From contig JACPIT010000004.1 of the NCBI GenBank assembly GCA_016187945.1, positions 370,854-434,853 of the forward strand: a DNA stretch of 64,000 nucleotides, in the 5' to 3' direction. How positions within the stretch are numbered: position 1 is the stretch's first letter; the number at the start of each line of letters is the position of its first letter. This document shows, in pieces, positions 37,223-46,321 of this stretch. The stretch comes from Opitutia bacterium. GTDB lineage: Bacteria; Verrucomicrobiota; Verrucomicrobiia; Opitutales; Opitutaceae. Below the pieces are notes generated by a model. That model saw nothing but the letters and a program-made list of their open reading frames with translations, was not told where the DNA came from and did not search any database. The position numbers and the translations under genes were made by a program.

Positions 37223-37487
37223 GGGGCTAATTGACCTGAAAGGTGGGCAACGGTGCCATGCTGCGCAAGGGATTTCCCCGGTGGAGCGATGGAGTAACGA
37301 GCGCGCGTCGGGCGAGACTTCGGAGCGGGCGCTTCGGGGGCGCCGATGCCGACAGAGCGCGACGAGGCGCGGACACTGCGGGGGCACCGATGTCTCGCGC
37401 GGCGGCTCGCACGCGGTGGCGGTTGCGAGAGTCCCTGTCGCCGCCGGGGACGGCGGCGACCACCTCAATCCGAGCGCAGACGAGGAA

Positions 37488-37513
37488 CGAAAAAATGCCG
37501 GCCGAAAGCCGGC
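37488..37513 (-). terminator. Rho-independent terminator of guaA
   Basis: Minus-strand hairpin GCCGGC-TTTCG-GCCGGC (37497-37513) followed by ATTTTTTCG, 6 bp after the guaA stop. Confidence 0.8.
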
Positions 37514-37518
37514 GCGAC

Positions 37519-39060
37519 TCACTCCCACTCGATCGTCGCGGGCGGCTTCGAGCTGATGTCGAGGACGACGCGGCTGACGCCGCGCACCTCGTTGGTGATG
37601 CGGCTCGAGATTTTCTGGATGAGCTCGTGCGGGAGCTTGGCCCAGTCGGCCGTCATGGCGTCGGTGCTCTCGACGATGCGGAGCGCGATCACGTAGTCGT
37701 AGGTGCGCTCGTCGCCGAAGACGCCGACGGTCTTCACCGGGAGGAACACGGCGAAGGATTGCCAGACCTTCCAGTAGAAACCGGACGCCATCATCTCCTC
37801 CTGGAGCACGGCGTCGGCGTTGCGGAGGATTTCGAGTTTTTCGGCGGTGATGTCGCCCATGACGCGCACGCCGAGGCCGGGGCCGGGGAACGGTTGACGC
37901 CAGACGACCTCGCGCGGGAGACCGAGCGCGGCGCCGACCTGGCGGACTTCGTCCTTGAAGAGTTCGCGGAGCGGCTCGATGAGCTTCAGCTTCATGCGCT
38001 CGGGCAAGCCGCCGACGTTGTGGTGCGTCTTGATGAGCGACGCCGGGTTGCCCTGGATCGAGACGGACTCGATCACGTCGGGATAGAGCGTGCCTTGACC
38101 GAGGAATTCCGCGGTCCGGCCGATGTCCTTGAGCGTCTTTTCGAAGACTTCGACGAAGGTGCGGCCGATGATCTTGCGCTTCGTCTCGGGGTCGGTGACG
38201 CCCTTGAGGCGTTTGAGGAAGAGCTTCGAGGCGTCGACCACGCGCAGGTCGATGTGGAAATGTTTTCCGTAGAGCTCGCGCACGTAGTCGCGCTCGCCTT
38301 TGCGCAGGAGGCCGTTGTCGACGAAGACGCACGTGAGCTGCTTGCCGATGGCTTTGTGCAGGAGCGCCGCGGCCACGGACGAGTCGACGCCGCCGGAGAG
38401 GCCGAGGAGCACGCGACCTTTGCCGACCTTGGCGCGAATCTCGGCGACTGAGTGCGCGATGAAGTCCTTCGTGGTCCAGTCCTGCTTGGCGCCGCAGACA
38501 CCGACGAGGAAGTTGCGGATCATGTCCACGCCGCGCTCGGTGTGGAAAACTTCCGGGTGAAACTGGATGCCGTAGAACCCGCGTTTCGCGTCCTCGATGG
38601 CCGAGAACGGCGAGTTCTCCGACGTGCCGATCGCGACGAAGCCCGGCGGAAGTTTCGCGAGTTTGTCGCCGTGGGAATTCCAGATGCGCAGCTTGCGCGG
38701 CAGGCCGGCGAAGAGTTTGCCCGGCTTCTTGATCGAGAGATGGCCGTGGCCGTATTCGCGGGCCTTCGAGTGCTCGACTTTGCCGCCGAGGAAGTGGCCC
38801 ATGAGTTGCACGCCGTAGCAGATGCCGAGGACGGGCACGCCGAGTTGGAAAATCTCCGGGTCGGGATGCGGCGCCTGCTTCGCGTAGACGCTCTGCGGGC
38901 CGCCGGAGAGAATGATGCCGACCACGCCGTCTTCGCGGAGTTTGGCGGCGGGCGTCGAGTAGTGGTAGATCTTCGAGTAGACCTCGCACTCGCGGATGCG
39001 ACGCGCGATGACCTGAGTCAGTTGAGAACCGAAATCGAGAACGGCAATTGTCTGCGCCAT
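37519..39060 (-). CDS. guaA: GMP synthase (glutamine-hydrolysing)
   Basis: 513 aa. Converts XMP to GMP with glutamine and ATP. Class I amidotransferase domain (about 1-190): Cys81 in [10 protein letters not shown] and His/Glu in [15 protein letters not shown] pyrophosphatase domain: PP-loop [16 protein letters not shown] near residue 222. C-terminal dimerisation domain (GMP_synt_C) with [18 protein letters not shown] and the terminal PPATIEWE. Length matches E. coli GuaA (525). Purine salvage and guaB genes are not in view. Confidence 0.98.
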   Translation of the reverse strand: MAQTIAVLDFGSQLTQVIARRIRECEVYSKIYHYSTPAAKLREDGVVGIILSGGPQSVYAKQAPHPDPEIFQLGVPVLGICYGVQLMGHFLGGKVEHSKAREYGHGHLSIKKPGKLFAGLPRKLRIWNSHGDKLAKLPPGFVAIGTSENSPFSAIEDAKRGFYGIQFHPEVFHTERGVDMIRNFLVGVCGAKQDWTTKDFIAHSVAEIRAKVGKGRVLLGLSGGVDSSVAAALLHKAIGKQLTCVFVDNGLLRKGERDYVRELYGKHFHIDLRVVDASKLFLKRLKGVTDPETKRKIIGRTFVEVFEKTLKDIGRTAEFLGQGTLYPDVIESVSIQGNPASLIKTHHNVGGLPERMKLKLIEPLRELFKDEVRQVGAALGLPREVVWRQPFPGPGLGVRVMGDITAEKLEILRNADAVLQEEMMASGFYWKVWQSFAVFLPVKTVGVFGDERTYDYVIALRIVESTDAMTADWAKLPHELIQKISSRITNEVRGVSRVVLDISSKPPATIEWE

Positions 39061-39194
39061 GCGAGAAGCTGGGAAAGTTTCCCGCGGAAAGAAACGAAAA
39101 AATCAGGGCGCGCGTGTCACGACGCGCGGCTGTGTCGGTAGGCACGCAGCGCGGCGGAAATTCGCCGATGGAATCTCGTTGCAGGCGTTCGGGA

Positions 39195-39269
39195 GGTGGA
39201 GCGCGTTGACCTCAACGCGCTGCTCGGCTCTCTCAGGCTGAAAGCGCGTTGGGGTCAAAGCGCTCCACC
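39195..39269. repeat. GGAG-type REP pair
   Basis: Left unit GGTGGAGCGCGTTGACCTCA plus ACGCGC has a GGAG foot and a perfect CGCGTTGA/TCAACGCG stem; right unit GCGCGTTGGGGTCAAAGCGC plus TCCACC is its inverted relative. Related single unit at 15598-15625. Confidence 0.8.
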
Positions 39270-39280
39270 TTTCACGCAGC

Positions 39281-39598
39281 TCAAAACTTCAGCCGCACGT
39301 TCACGTGGCCGCATTTCGGGCACGGGGCAGTCTCGGTGCCGGCCGGCTGCGTGTAGAGATGATTGCAGCGGATGCAGTGAAAGCTGATCTTGCGCCGGCC
39401 CGCGTCGTAGAGCGCACGGTCGCGCCGATCGTAGTAGAACCACAGCACCACGAAGAGCCCGATCACGCACAGCCCGTAGAGCAGGACGTCGAAGGTGAAG
39501 GAAGGCGCGGCGATTTCGGCGAACACGACGGAAAACTTCGTGGAAAGCGTGTGCGTCGCCAAGGGCAAACCACGCGGAGCATTCGCGCTCGCGAGCAC
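39281..39598 (-). CDS. Small membrane protein with C-terminal zinc ribbon
   Basis: 105 aa with a GTG start at 39598; the N-terminal 20 residues are uncertain and a start further in (around residue 22) is possible. One transmembrane helix (about residues 38-56, LYGLCVIGLFVVLWFYY), then a cytoplasmic basic stretch and a four-cysteine zinc ribbon, HCIRC and PCPKCG, close to the C-terminus (NVRLKF). Proteins of this layout are common in this lineage, but I recognise no named family or function. Divergent from the sialate esterase gene by 36 bp. Confidence 0.75.
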   Translation of the reverse strand: MLASANAPRGLPLATHTLSTKFSVVFAEIAAPSFTFDVLLYGLCVIGLFVVLWFYYDRRDRALYDAGRRKISFHCIRCNHLYTQPAGTETAPCPKCGHVNVRLKF

Positions 39599-39634
39599 CG
39601 GACGAAATTTTCAGTGTCGGAATCGTTCTTCCCC

Positions 39635-41572
39635 ATGACGACTCTGGCTCTTCCCTCCCCTCGTTCGCTTCTCGTCGCGGCCGGTTGCGCGGCACTGCTC
39701 GCATTGCGCCTCGCTGCGGACGTGACCCCTGCGGCGTTGTTTTCCGATCACGCCGTGCTTCAACAAGGCATGCCGCTGCCCGTCTGGGGCACAGCGAGCG
39801 ATGGCGAACGCGTCGTCGTCGAATTCGCCGGCCAGCGCGCGGAAACCACCGCCGCGAGTGGCAAATGGCGCGTGACGCTTCCGCCGCTCGCCGCGGGCGG
39901 GCCGCACACGCTGACGATCACGGGACAGAATCGCGTGGTGATTTCGGACGTGTTGATCGGCGAGGTATGGATTTGCAGCGGGCAATCGAACATGGAAATG
40001 CGCCTCGGTCCGGCGAGCGGCTTGCAGCCGGTGGCGAACTGGCAACCGGCGGTCGCGGCAGCCGATTTGCCGCAGATGCGTTTCTTCACCGTGCCGCGCA
40101 CGCTGTCGCTCACGCCGGTCGAGACGACGGACGCGAAGTGGGAAGTCTGCTCGCCCGAAACCGCGCCGCACTCGAGCGCGGTAGCGTTTTTCTTCGGTCG
40201 CGCCCTCGCGCAGGCGCGCGGCGTGCCGATCGGCCTCGTGCACACGTCGTGGGGCGGCTCGGCGGCCGAGGCGTGGATGAGCCGCGCCTCACTCGAACGA
40301 CAGTCGGATTTCGCCGCCGATCTCGAGCTACAGAAGGAATTCCTGCGCGATCCGGCAGCCGGCCGCGCACGCGCGGACCAGCAGCTCGACGAGTGGTATC
40401 GGGCCAAGGATCCCGGCACGACGGCCGGCTGGGAAAAGCTGCACGACGCGACGGCCGACTGGCGGGAGACAAAAGTGCCGTCGCCATGGGAAGCAGCGGG
40501 GCTGCCGAATTTCGACGGCATTGCGTGGTTGCGACGCGAGTTCGAGTTGCCGGCAGACTGGGCCGGCCGCGCGGCGGAGTTGCACCTCGGCGCGATCGAC
40601 GACGACGACACGACCTGGGTAAACGGCCAGCGCGTGGGCGCGACGCAGGGCTGGGACAAGCTGCGCGTCTACCCGATCCCCGCCGGCGTCCTGAAAGCCG
40701 GCCGCAACGTGATCGCCGTGCGCGTCCTCGACACGGGCGCCGGTGGCGGCATCTGGGGCAAGGGTGTGCCGCCGCATCTCGCGCGCACCGACGGCGCGAG
40801 CGTTAACCTGAGCGGCGCCTGGCGCGTGCGCTCGACCGAAGTCATGGCGAAACTCTGGCCGGTGCCGCGCGCGCTCACGGAATCGGTGAGCACGCCCAGC
40901 GCGCTCTACAACGGCATGATCGTGCCACTCCTGCCTTATGCGATGCGCGGCGTGATCTGGTATCAGGGAGAAACGAACGCCGATCGCTCGAAGCAGTATC
41001 AGACGCTGTTCCCCGCGCTGATCGCCGACTGGCGCCGGCTGTGGGGCGAGGGCGATTTCCCGTTCCTCTTCGTGCAGATCGCGCCTTGGACAGGCATGAA
41101 TCCCGAGATTCGCGAGGCGCAATTGCTCACGATGAAGCGGACGCCGAACACGGCGATGGCCGTGACGCTCGATGTCGGCGACGCGAAGGACATTCACCCG
41201 CCGCAAAAACAGCCGGTCGGCGAACGCCTCGCGCTCGCGGCACGCGCGCTGGCTTACGGCGAGCAGATCGAGTTTTCGGGGCCGGTGTTTGAATCGGCGA
41301 GTTTCTCCAATGGTCGCGCGGTGCTGCGTTTCAGCCACGTCGATCGCGGCTTGGTCGCGCCCGGCGGCCAGCTCGAGGGTTTCACGATCGCGGGTGCCGA
41401 TGGCGTGTTTCGCGCCGCGACGGCAAAGATCGTCGGCCAGACCGTCGAGGTGAACGCCGACGACGTGCGCGAGCCGAAAACCGTCCGCTACGCGTGGGGC
41501 GAAGCGCCGACCGGAAATCTGTTCAATCGCGCGGGACTGCCGGCTTCGCCGTTTCGAACGGATGTCGAGTGA
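39635..41572 (+). CDS. Exported sialate O-acetylesterase-like SGNH hydrolase
   Basis: 645 aa from ATG 39635 with a signal peptide (residues 1-28, cut after LAAD region). SGNH esterase split by an inserted jelly-roll: block I with nucleophile Ser118 in ICSGQSNMEM, WGGSAAEAW, a carbohydrate-binding insert (about residues 250-390, FELPADWAGRAAELHLG), then GVIWYQGETNADR and DAKDIHPPQKQ supplying Asp519/His521. The family removes acetyl esters from sialic acids or plant polysaccharides (acetylxylan); in a heterotrophic verrucomicrobium the second is as plausible. No polysaccharide-utilisation cluster surrounds it. Confidence 0.9.
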   Translation: MTTLALPSPRSLLVAAGCAALLALRLAADVTPAALFSDHAVLQQGMPLPVWGTASDGERVVVEFAGQRAETTAASGKWRVTLPPLAAGGPHTLTITGQNRVVISDVLIGEVWICSGQSNMEMRLGPASGLQPVANWQPAVAAADLPQMRFFTVPRTLSLTPVETTDAKWEVCSPETAPHSSAVAFFFGRALAQARGVPIGLVHTSWGGSAAEAWMSRASLERQSDFAADLELQKEFLRDPAAGRARADQQLDEWYRAKDPGTTAGWEKLHDATADWRETKVPSPWEAAGLPNFDGIAWLRREFELPADWAGRAAELHLGAIDDDDTTWVNGQRVGATQGWDKLRVYPIPAGVLKAGRNVIAVRVLDTGAGGGIWGKGVPPHLARTDGASVNLSGAWRVRSTEVMAKLWPVPRALTESVSTPSALYNGMIVPLLPYAMRGVIWYQGETNADRSKQYQTLFPALIADWRRLWGEGDFPFLFVQIAPWTGMNPEIREAQLLTMKRTPNTAMAVTLDVGDAKDIHPPQKQPVGERLALAARALAYGEQIEFSGPVFESASFSNGRAVLRFSHVDRGLVAPGGQLEGFTIAGADGVFRAATAKIVGQTVEVNADDVREPKTVRYAWGEAPTGNLFNRAGLPASPFRTDVE

Positions 41573-41829
41573 GCGGGCGCGGAGGGGATTCACCACGGGC
41601 CAGCGAACGACGCTCGTGCAACGTCGGGACATAAAAAGCCTCTCCCCCGCGCGACGATCTCGCGGCTGCCAGTCCACGCGCACCGCAATTTTCGCGAACG
41701 GCGCCGACGCGAACAGTCGGCAAGGGCAGCGCGTGCCGAAGGCGCCGCTCGGGACAGCAGCACCCACCCGGGCTGCCGCGCGAAACGTCGGCATAGTTTG
41801 TCGCGAGTTCGCCCGGCGGTTCGTGAGGG

Positions 41830-41868
41830 ACAAAGAAAAACGCGCCGGCTCGGGGAGCGCGGCGCGTT
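41830..41868 (-). terminator. Rho-independent terminator of the ribosomal operon
   Basis: Minus-strand hairpin with arms AACGCGCC and GGCGCGTT (41839-41868) followed by TTTTTCTTTG. It sits 44 bp after the rplQ stop and would end the str-S10-spc-alpha transcript. The rest of 41573-41829 shows nothing recognisable; a 98-codon minus-strand ORF there has no coding character. Confidence 0.8.
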
Positions 41869-41885
41869 GAGAGTGATGCGAAGCA

Positions 41886-41911
41886 CGGCGGGCCCAGCGG
41901 TCCCGCCCTAC
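41886..41911. repeat. GTAG-type REP unit next to the rplQ stop
   Basis: Minus strand GTAGGGCGGGACCGCTGGGC plus CCGCCG: stem GGCGGG/CCCGCC. It begins 1 nt after the rplQ TGA. Confidence 0.75.
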
Positions 41912-41912
41912 C

Positions 41913-42428
41913 TCATTCGGACTTCGGTGTCTCGACGGCAGGAGCGGCTTCGGTCGCTTCGGCGGCGGGCTTGGCGGCCTTGGCCTTCTTCGACTTCTTG
42001 GCGCCCTTGGACTTTTTGTAGCCTTGGTCTTCGGCGCCGATGAACTCGATCAGTGCCATTTCAGCGGCGTCGCTGATACGGCGGGGAGCGAGCTTGTAGA
42101 TGCGGGTATAGCCGCCGGAGCGCTTCTCGAATTGGGCGACCTTCTCGTTGAAGAGGAGGGTCACGGCGCCTTCGTCGCGCACGTCCTTGAGGGCGAGGCG
42201 GCGGAGGTGGATGGCGGAAGCGGAGAGCTTGCCGTTTTCCTTCGGGAGGGCGGCGGCTTTCTTGGCCTTCGTGATCACCTTCTCGATGAAGGGGCGCAGG
42301 GCCTTGGCCTTCGTGAGGGTGGTCTCGATGCGACCGTGCTTGATGAGGGAGGCACCCATGTTGGAGAGCATCGCGGCGCGGTGCTCACGGGTGACGCCGA
42401 GGGAGGCGTGGTGTTTATTGTGACGCAT
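41913..42428 (-). CDS. rplQ: 50S ribosomal protein L17
   Basis: 171 aa from ATG 42428 (RHNKHHASLGVTREHR); an upstream ATG ten codons earlier lies in repeat DNA. Core L17 occupies about residues 1-120 (AMLSNMGASLIKHGRIETTL, YTRIYKLAPRRISDAAEMAL). An Ala/Lys/Glu tail of about 50 residues (KKSKGAKKSKKAKAAKPAAE) is not in E. coli L17 (127 aa). Last gene of the ribosomal series, 273 bp after rpoA with two repeat elements in between, then a terminator. Confidence 0.96.
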   Translation of the reverse strand: MRHNKHHASLGVTREHRAAMLSNMGASLIKHGRIETTLTKAKALRPFIEKVITKAKKAAALPKENGKLSASAIHLRRLALKDVRDEGAVTLLFNEKVAQFEKRSGGYTRIYKLAPRRISDAAEMALIEFIGAEDQGYKKSKGAKKSKKAKAAKPAAEATEAAPAVETPKSE

Positions 42429-42434
42429 TGGATG

Positions 42435-42498
42435 GAAGTCCCAAGTGCCAAGGGCCAAGTATCAAGATACCGAGCCCGCGAACTTGAGAACTAGTGTT
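42435..42498. repeat. Iterated-word element, word CCAAGTG/GGCCAAG
   Basis: GAAGTCCCAAGTGCCAAGGG then CCAAGTATCAAG, with a weak complement near AACTTGAGAAC. Related in wording to the element at 44416-44482. In the rpoA-rplQ spacer. Confidence 0.6.
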
Positions 42499-42567
42499 TG
42501 GTTTGGTCGGCTCCCGATCGGCAATCCGGTCGCAGCGTTGGGCGGCAGCGGACGGCGCGAGAGCCGG

Positions 42568-42700
42568 AAAATTTCGATTTTGGATGGCTGAGGCTCTACG
42601 AGCTGAACTCGATTTTCGATTGGGCGAAGCGGAGCAACGCCGGAGTGGATTTTCGACGGGATCAACCAATCGAAAATCCAGAATCGAAAATCGAAAATGG
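42568..42700. repeat. Iterated-word palindrome, word TCGAAAA
   Basis: Arm AATTTCGATTTTGG (about 42570) and CTCGATTTTCGATT (about 42608) oppose AATCGAAAATCCAGAATCGA (from 42667) and AATCGAAAATGG. It begins one base after the rpoA stop on the minus strand. Confidence 0.75.
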
Positions 42701-42701
42701 C

Positions 42702-43703
42702 TCAGAGGTCCTTCTTCGTCTCGAGGAGACGCTCGTCGAACTTCATGCCGAGCGAGAGGCCGAGGGCTTCGAGCTTCTCCTTGATTTCGTTGAGCGACTT
42801 CTTGCCGAAGTTGCGATACTTGAGCATCTCCTGCTCGGTCTTCATGGCGAGTTCGCCGACCGTGGTGATGTTCGCGTTGTTCAAGCAGTTCGCCGCACGG
42901 ACCGAGAGTTCGATCTCGTTGACGGACATGTTGAGGAGCTTGCGGAGCTTGTTCTGCTCTTCGGAGACCTCGGCGGCTTGCGACTCGAACTCGTAGCTCT
43001 CCTGCGAGACGCGATCGAACACGTCGAGGTGGTGCTTGAGGATCGAGGCGGATTGCTTGAGGGCGTCGTCCGGCGTGATGCGGCCGTCGGTCCAGACTTC
43101 GAGGACGAGCTTGTCGTAATCGGTGATCTGGCCGACGCGGGTGTTTTCGACCGCATAACGGACGAGGCGAACGGGCGAGAAGAGCGAGTCGATCGGGATG
43201 ACGCCGATGGCTTGGTCTTCCTTCTTGTTCTCGTCGCCGGGGCAGTAACCGCGACCGGTCTTGATCTCGAGCTCGGCTTCGAAGGTGCGCTTCGTGTCGA
43301 GGGTGCAGATGACTTGGTCGGGGTTGATGAGCTTGACGCCGGCGTCGAGCTGGATGTCGGCGGCAGTGACGGGGCCTTCTTTGTTGACCTTGAGGAGCAG
43401 CTTCATCGGCTCGCGCTTTTCGGAGACGATGAGGATTTTCTTCAGATTAAGGACGATGTCGGTGACGTCCTCGACGACGCCGTCGATGGACTGGAACTCA
43501 TGGTTCACCCCATCGATTTTGATCGAGCTGATGGCGCTGCCTTCGATGGACGAGAGGAGCACGCGGCGCAGCGAGTTGCCGACGGTGTGGCCATAGCCGG
43601 CTTCGAAGGGCTCGGCGATGAACTTGGCGTAAGTGTTGGTGGCGCCCTCCTCGACTTTCGTGAGCTTGGAGGGGAGTTCGAATTTTCCGAGACGCTTGGG
43701 CAT
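42702..43703 (-). CDS. rpoA: RNA polymerase alpha subunit
   Basis: 333 aa. N-terminal domain (about 1-235) assembles the polymerase core: GYGHTVGNSLRRVLLSS is the dimer-interface hallmark. Flexible linker, then the C-terminal domain (about 260-325; SVNEIELSVRAANCLNNANI, ELAMKTEQEMLKYRNFGKKS) that contacts UP elements and activators. Canonical place between rpsD and rplQ. Confidence 0.98.
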   Translation of the reverse strand: MPKRLGKFELPSKLTKVEEGATNTYAKFIAEPFEAGYGHTVGNSLRRVLLSSIEGSAISSIKIDGVNHEFQSIDGVVEDVTDIVLNLKKILIVSEKREPMKLLLKVNKEGPVTAADIQLDAGVKLINPDQVICTLDTKRTFEAELEIKTGRGYCPGDENKKEDQAIGVIPIDSLFSPVRLVRYAVENTRVGQITDYDKLVLEVWTDGRITPDDALKQSASILKHHLDVFDRVSQESYEFESQAAEVSEEQNKLRKLLNMSVNEIELSVRAANCLNNANITTVGELAMKTEQEMLKYRNFGKKSLNEIKEKLEALGLSLGMKFDERLLETKKDL

Positions 43704-43713
43704 TTGGATTAGT

Positions 43714-43744
43714 CTCTAGTTGAGAGTTGAGAGTTGAGAGTAAG
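43714..43744. repeat. Tandem word TTGAGAG
   Basis: Three successive TTGAGAG words (CTAGTTGAGAGTTGAGAG TTGAGAG) in the 58-bp rpoA-rpsD spacer. No complementary arm in this copy. Confidence 0.6.
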
Positions 43745-43761
43745 CGACCGGTGGAACGGGC

Positions 43762-44373
43762 TCAGAAGCGCGAGTAGAACTCGACGATGAGCTGCTCGTT
43801 GATGGACGGGTCCATCTCATCGCGTGTCGGGAGGCGGTTGACAACCGCGGAAAGCGCCTCGTCGTTGCGGGTCAGCCAGCCGGGAACCACGCGAGCGCGG
43901 CTCTCTTCGACGGAGCGGGTGACGATCTGGCGGGAGTTGTTCGAGGCCTTGATCTCGATCGTGTCGCCGGCGTCGAGCGTGTAGCTGGCAATGTCGACCT
44001 TGCGGCCGTTGACCTTCACGTGGCCGTGGTTGACGAGCTGGCGCGCCTGGGCGCGGCTCTTGGCGAAGCCGAGGAGGTAGACGACGCTGTCGAGGCGGGT
44101 TTCGAGGAGCTGCAGGAAGCGCTCGCCGGTGACGCCGCGCTCTTTCTTCGCGACCGCGAAGACGCGGCGGAATTGGCGCTCGAGCAGGCCGTAGATGAAG
44201 CGGAGCTTTTGTTTCTCGGCGAGGCCGACGGCGTATTCCGAGAGCTTGCGGCGCGACTTCGGGCCGTGTTGGCCGGGCGGAAAGTTGCGGCGCTCGAGAA
44301 CCTTGGCGGAACCGAGGACGTAGGTGCCGAAGCGGCGGCTGACGCGGGTGGTGGGTCCGGTATAACGGGCCAT
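43762..44373 (-). CDS. rpsD: 30S ribosomal protein S4
   Basis: 203 aa. Primary 16S binder and assembly initiator. N-terminal RYTGPTTRVSRRFGTYVLGS lacks the zinc-type cysteines of some S4 paralogues. S4 RNA-binding domain (about residues 92-155) with LETRLDSVVYLLGFAKSRAQ and QLVNHGHVKVNGRKVDI. C-terminal EQLIVEFYSRF is canonical. Confidence 0.98.
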   Translation of the reverse strand: MARYTGPTTRVSRRFGTYVLGSAKVLERRNFPPGQHGPKSRRKLSEYAVGLAEKQKLRFIYGLLERQFRRVFAVAKKERGVTGERFLQLLETRLDSVVYLLGFAKSRAQARQLVNHGHVKVNGRKVDIASYTLDAGDTIEIKASNNSRQIVTRSVEESRARVVPGWLTRNDEALSAVVNRLPTRDEMDPSINEQLIVEFYSRF

Positions 44374-44415
44374 GGGAGTGAAAAGTAAGAGGGAGAGTGA
44401 GGGTGAGAGCGGTCC

Positions 44416-44482
44416 GAAGTATCAAGTAACAAGTGCGGTGACTGTCCTGTTACTTGGCCCTTGGACCTTGTTACTTCGTTAC
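44416..44482. repeat. Iterated-word palindrome, word AAGTAACAAG
   Basis: Left GAAGTATCAAGTAACAAGTG; right CCTGTTACTTGGCCCTTGGA plus CCTTGTTACTTCGTTAC. The rpsK TAA (44479-44481) lies in the right arm. In the 105-bp rpsK-rpsD spacer. Confidence 0.8.
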
Positions 44483-45108
44483 ACGCGACGGCGCTTGCGC
44501 GGGCGGCAGCCGTTGTGCGGCACCGGGGTGACGTCGATGATGGAGGAGATTTCCAGGCCGATGGCTTGGAGGCCGCGGATGGCGGAATCGCGGCCGAGGC
44601 CGGGACCGCTGACGCGGATTTGGACTTCCTTGAGGCCGTGCGCCATCGCGTTGCGGGCGGCGTCTTGCGCGACGACCTGCGCGGCGTAGGCGGTGGACTT
44701 GCGGGAGCCGCGGAAGTTGCACTTACCGGCGGAGGACCAGGAGATCACGTTGCCCTTGGCGTCGGTGATCGAGACGATCGTGTTGTTGAACGTCGCGGTG
44801 ACGTTGGCGACGCCGGAAGTGATGTTCTTGGAGCCTTTGGCCTTGCGGACCTTGATGGCGCCAAGCTCTTCCTTAAGGAGGTCTTCGGCGGACGGGGCCT
44901 TCGGAACGCCGCCGACCATTTCGACGGGCTTCGCGGGCTCGGCCGGAGCGGCAGCGGCGGCCGGAGCGGCGCCGTCAGCAGCGGGCTTGTCGGCTTTCGG
45001 GGCCTTGGGGGCCTTCGCGGGCTTCTCGGCGGCGGGCGCAGCGGCGCCAGCGGCGGCTTCCTTCTTGGGAGCCTTTTCCTTCTTCGGAGCGGATTTCTCT
45101 TCGGACAT
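44479..45108 (-). CDS. rpsK: 30S ribosomal protein S11 with long N-terminal extension
   Basis: 209 aa, against about 129 for E. coli. The conserved S11 core starts near residue 84 ([20 protein letters not shown]) and ends [15 protein letters not shown], including [13 protein letters not shown]. The first roughly 80 residues are Lys/Ala/Pro-rich and low in complexity ([20 protein letters not shown]), then [18 protein letters not shown]. The extension is predicted disordered and basic. S11 forms part of the 30S platform; the tail may bind rRNA, which is inference. Confidence 0.97.
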   Translation of the reverse strand: MSEEKSAPKKEKAPKKEAAAGAAAPAAEKPAKAPKAPKADKPAADGAAPAAAAAPAEPAKPVEMVGGVPKAPSAEDLLKEELGAIKVRKAKGSKNITSGVANVTATFNNTIVSITDAKGNVISWSSAGKCNFRGSRKSTAYAAQVVAQDAARNAMAHGLKEVQIRVSGPGLGRDSAIRGLQAIGLEISSIIDVTPVPHNGCRPRKRRRV

Positions 45109-45126
45109 GGAGATGTGTTTTTAAGA

Positions 45127-45507
45127 TTAAGCTTCCTTGGCCTTGGTGACGCCAACGGTCTTGCGCGGGCCCTTGCGGGTGCGGGCGTTGGTGCTGGTGC
45201 GCTGGCCGCGGACCGGGAGGCCGCGACGATGGCGGATGCCACGGTAGCAATTGATCGCCTGGAGGCGCTTGAGATTGCCCGCGATCTCGCGGCGGAGATC
45301 GCCTTCGACCACCCACTTGTTGTCGGTGATGATGTGGAGGATCTTGTTGAGCTGCTCCTCGGTGAGGTCCGAGGCGCGCATGTTGGCGTCGAGACCGGCG
45401 GTCTCGATGATCAGGTCGGCACGGGCAGGGCCAATGCCGTAGATGTATCGGAGGGAGTATCCGATCTTCTTTTTGGCGGGGAGTTCAACGCCGAGGAGAC
45501 GAGGCAT
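45127..45507 (-). CDS. rpsM: 30S ribosomal protein S13
   Basis: 126 aa. Head protein contacting the 50S (bridge B1) and the P-site t[33 protein letters not shown] and the C-terminal [20 protein letters not shown] plus KGPRKTVG are canonical. No rpmJ (L36) or infA gene fits into the 40-bp gap to map, where they often lie. Confidence 0.98.
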   Translation of the reverse strand: MPRLLGVELPAKKKIGYSLRYIYGIGPARADLIIETAGLDANMRASDLTEEQLNKILHIITDNKWVVEGDLRREIAGNLKRLQAINCYRGIRHRRGLPVRGQRTSTNARTRKGPRKTVGVTKAKEA

Positions 45508-45515
45508 GTTGTTAC

Positions 45516-45544
45516 GAGTTTAAGTTGGAGGTTTAAGTTTAAGG
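45516..45544. repeat. Iterated word TTTAAGTTGGAG (half element)
   Basis: GAGTTTAAGTTGGAGGTTTA plus AGTTTAAGG in the 40-bp rpsM-map spacer. Same words as the S9/HIT palindrome at 25174-25250. Confidence 0.65.
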
Positions 45545-45547
45545 AAT

Positions 45548-46321
45548 TCAGGAGGCGCGCGGGATCGTGAGGATCTCGGGGCCGGAGTCGGTCGTGAGCA
45601 CGGTGTGTTCGAAGTGCGCGGAGGGCTGGCCGTCGGCGGTGACGACTGTCCAATGATCGCTGAGCGTGCGGACCGCGTAGCGGCCCATGTTGACCATGGG
45701 TTCGATCGCGAGCGTCATGCCCGGCTTGATCTTCTCGCCGGAGTTTTTCCGGCCGAAGTTCGGGATCTGCGGCTCTTCGTGCATCGACTGCCCCACCCCG
45801 TGGCCGACCATTTCGCGGACCACGCTGAAGCCGGCGGCTTCGACGTAGGTTTGCACGGCGTGCGAGATGTCGCCGATGCGGTTGCCGACCTGGGCCTGCG
45901 CGATGCCGATGGCGAGAGCATCCTCGGTGATTTTGAGGAGCTCGGCGACGCGCGGGGCAACGGGGCCGACCGGGACGGTCGTCGCGTTGTCGCCGATGTA
46001 GCCGTTGTATTCGACCACGACGTCGAGCGAGATGATGTCGCCTTGGCGCAGGATGCGCTTGAGCGAACCGATGCCGTGGACGACCTCTTCGTTGACCGAA
46101 AGGCAGGTGTAGGCGGGATAGCGGCTCGCGTGCAACTGGTAGCCGTAACAGGCGCTGCGGGCGCCGAACGACGCGATGATTTCGCGACCGATTTGATCCA
46201 AGTCGTAGGTGGTGATACCGGGCCGGACCTGCTCCTTCATCTTCGCCAGAACGGTGGCGGCGATGCTGCAGGCTTCGCGCATCCGACGGATGCCCTCCGC
46301 GTTTTTAATCGGGATGGACAT
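45548..46321 (-). CDS. map: Methionine aminopeptidase type I
   Basis: 257 aa. Removes N-terminal formylated-and-deformylated Met from nascent chains. The metal-ligand series is visible: DVVVEYNGYIGDNATTVPVG (two Asp), GHGVGQSMHEEPQI (His), IEPMVN (Glu) and the last Glu in FEHTVLTT. The start overlaps the stop of the adk-like gene by one base. Canonical place between secY/adk and rpsM. Confidence 0.97.
   Translation of the reverse strand: MSIPIKNAEGIRRMREACSIAATVLAKMKEQVRPGITTYDLDQIGREIIASFGARSACYGYQLHASRYPAYTCLSVNEEVVHGIGSLKRILRQGDIISLDVVVEYNGYIGDNATTVPVGPVAPRVAELLKITEDALAIGIAQAQVGNRIGDISHAVQTYVEAAGFSVVREMVGHGVGQSMHEEPQIPNFGRKNSGEKIKPGMTLAIEPMVNMGRYAVRTLSDHWTVVTADGQPSAHFEHTVLTTDSGPEILTIPRAS

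Noticed and set aside
36452-39145. 897-codon open frame that joins the LolA-like gene to sequence overlapping guaA
   Set aside because: Only the part from 37222 downward has a signal peptide and ordinary composition; the upstream part is Arg/Pro-rich and lies over guaA in another frame.
41590-41886. 98-codon minus-strand ORF between the sialate esterase and rplQ
   Set aside because: It spans the rplQ terminator hairpin, is Arg/Ser/Ala-rich, and resembles nothing; treated as non-coding.
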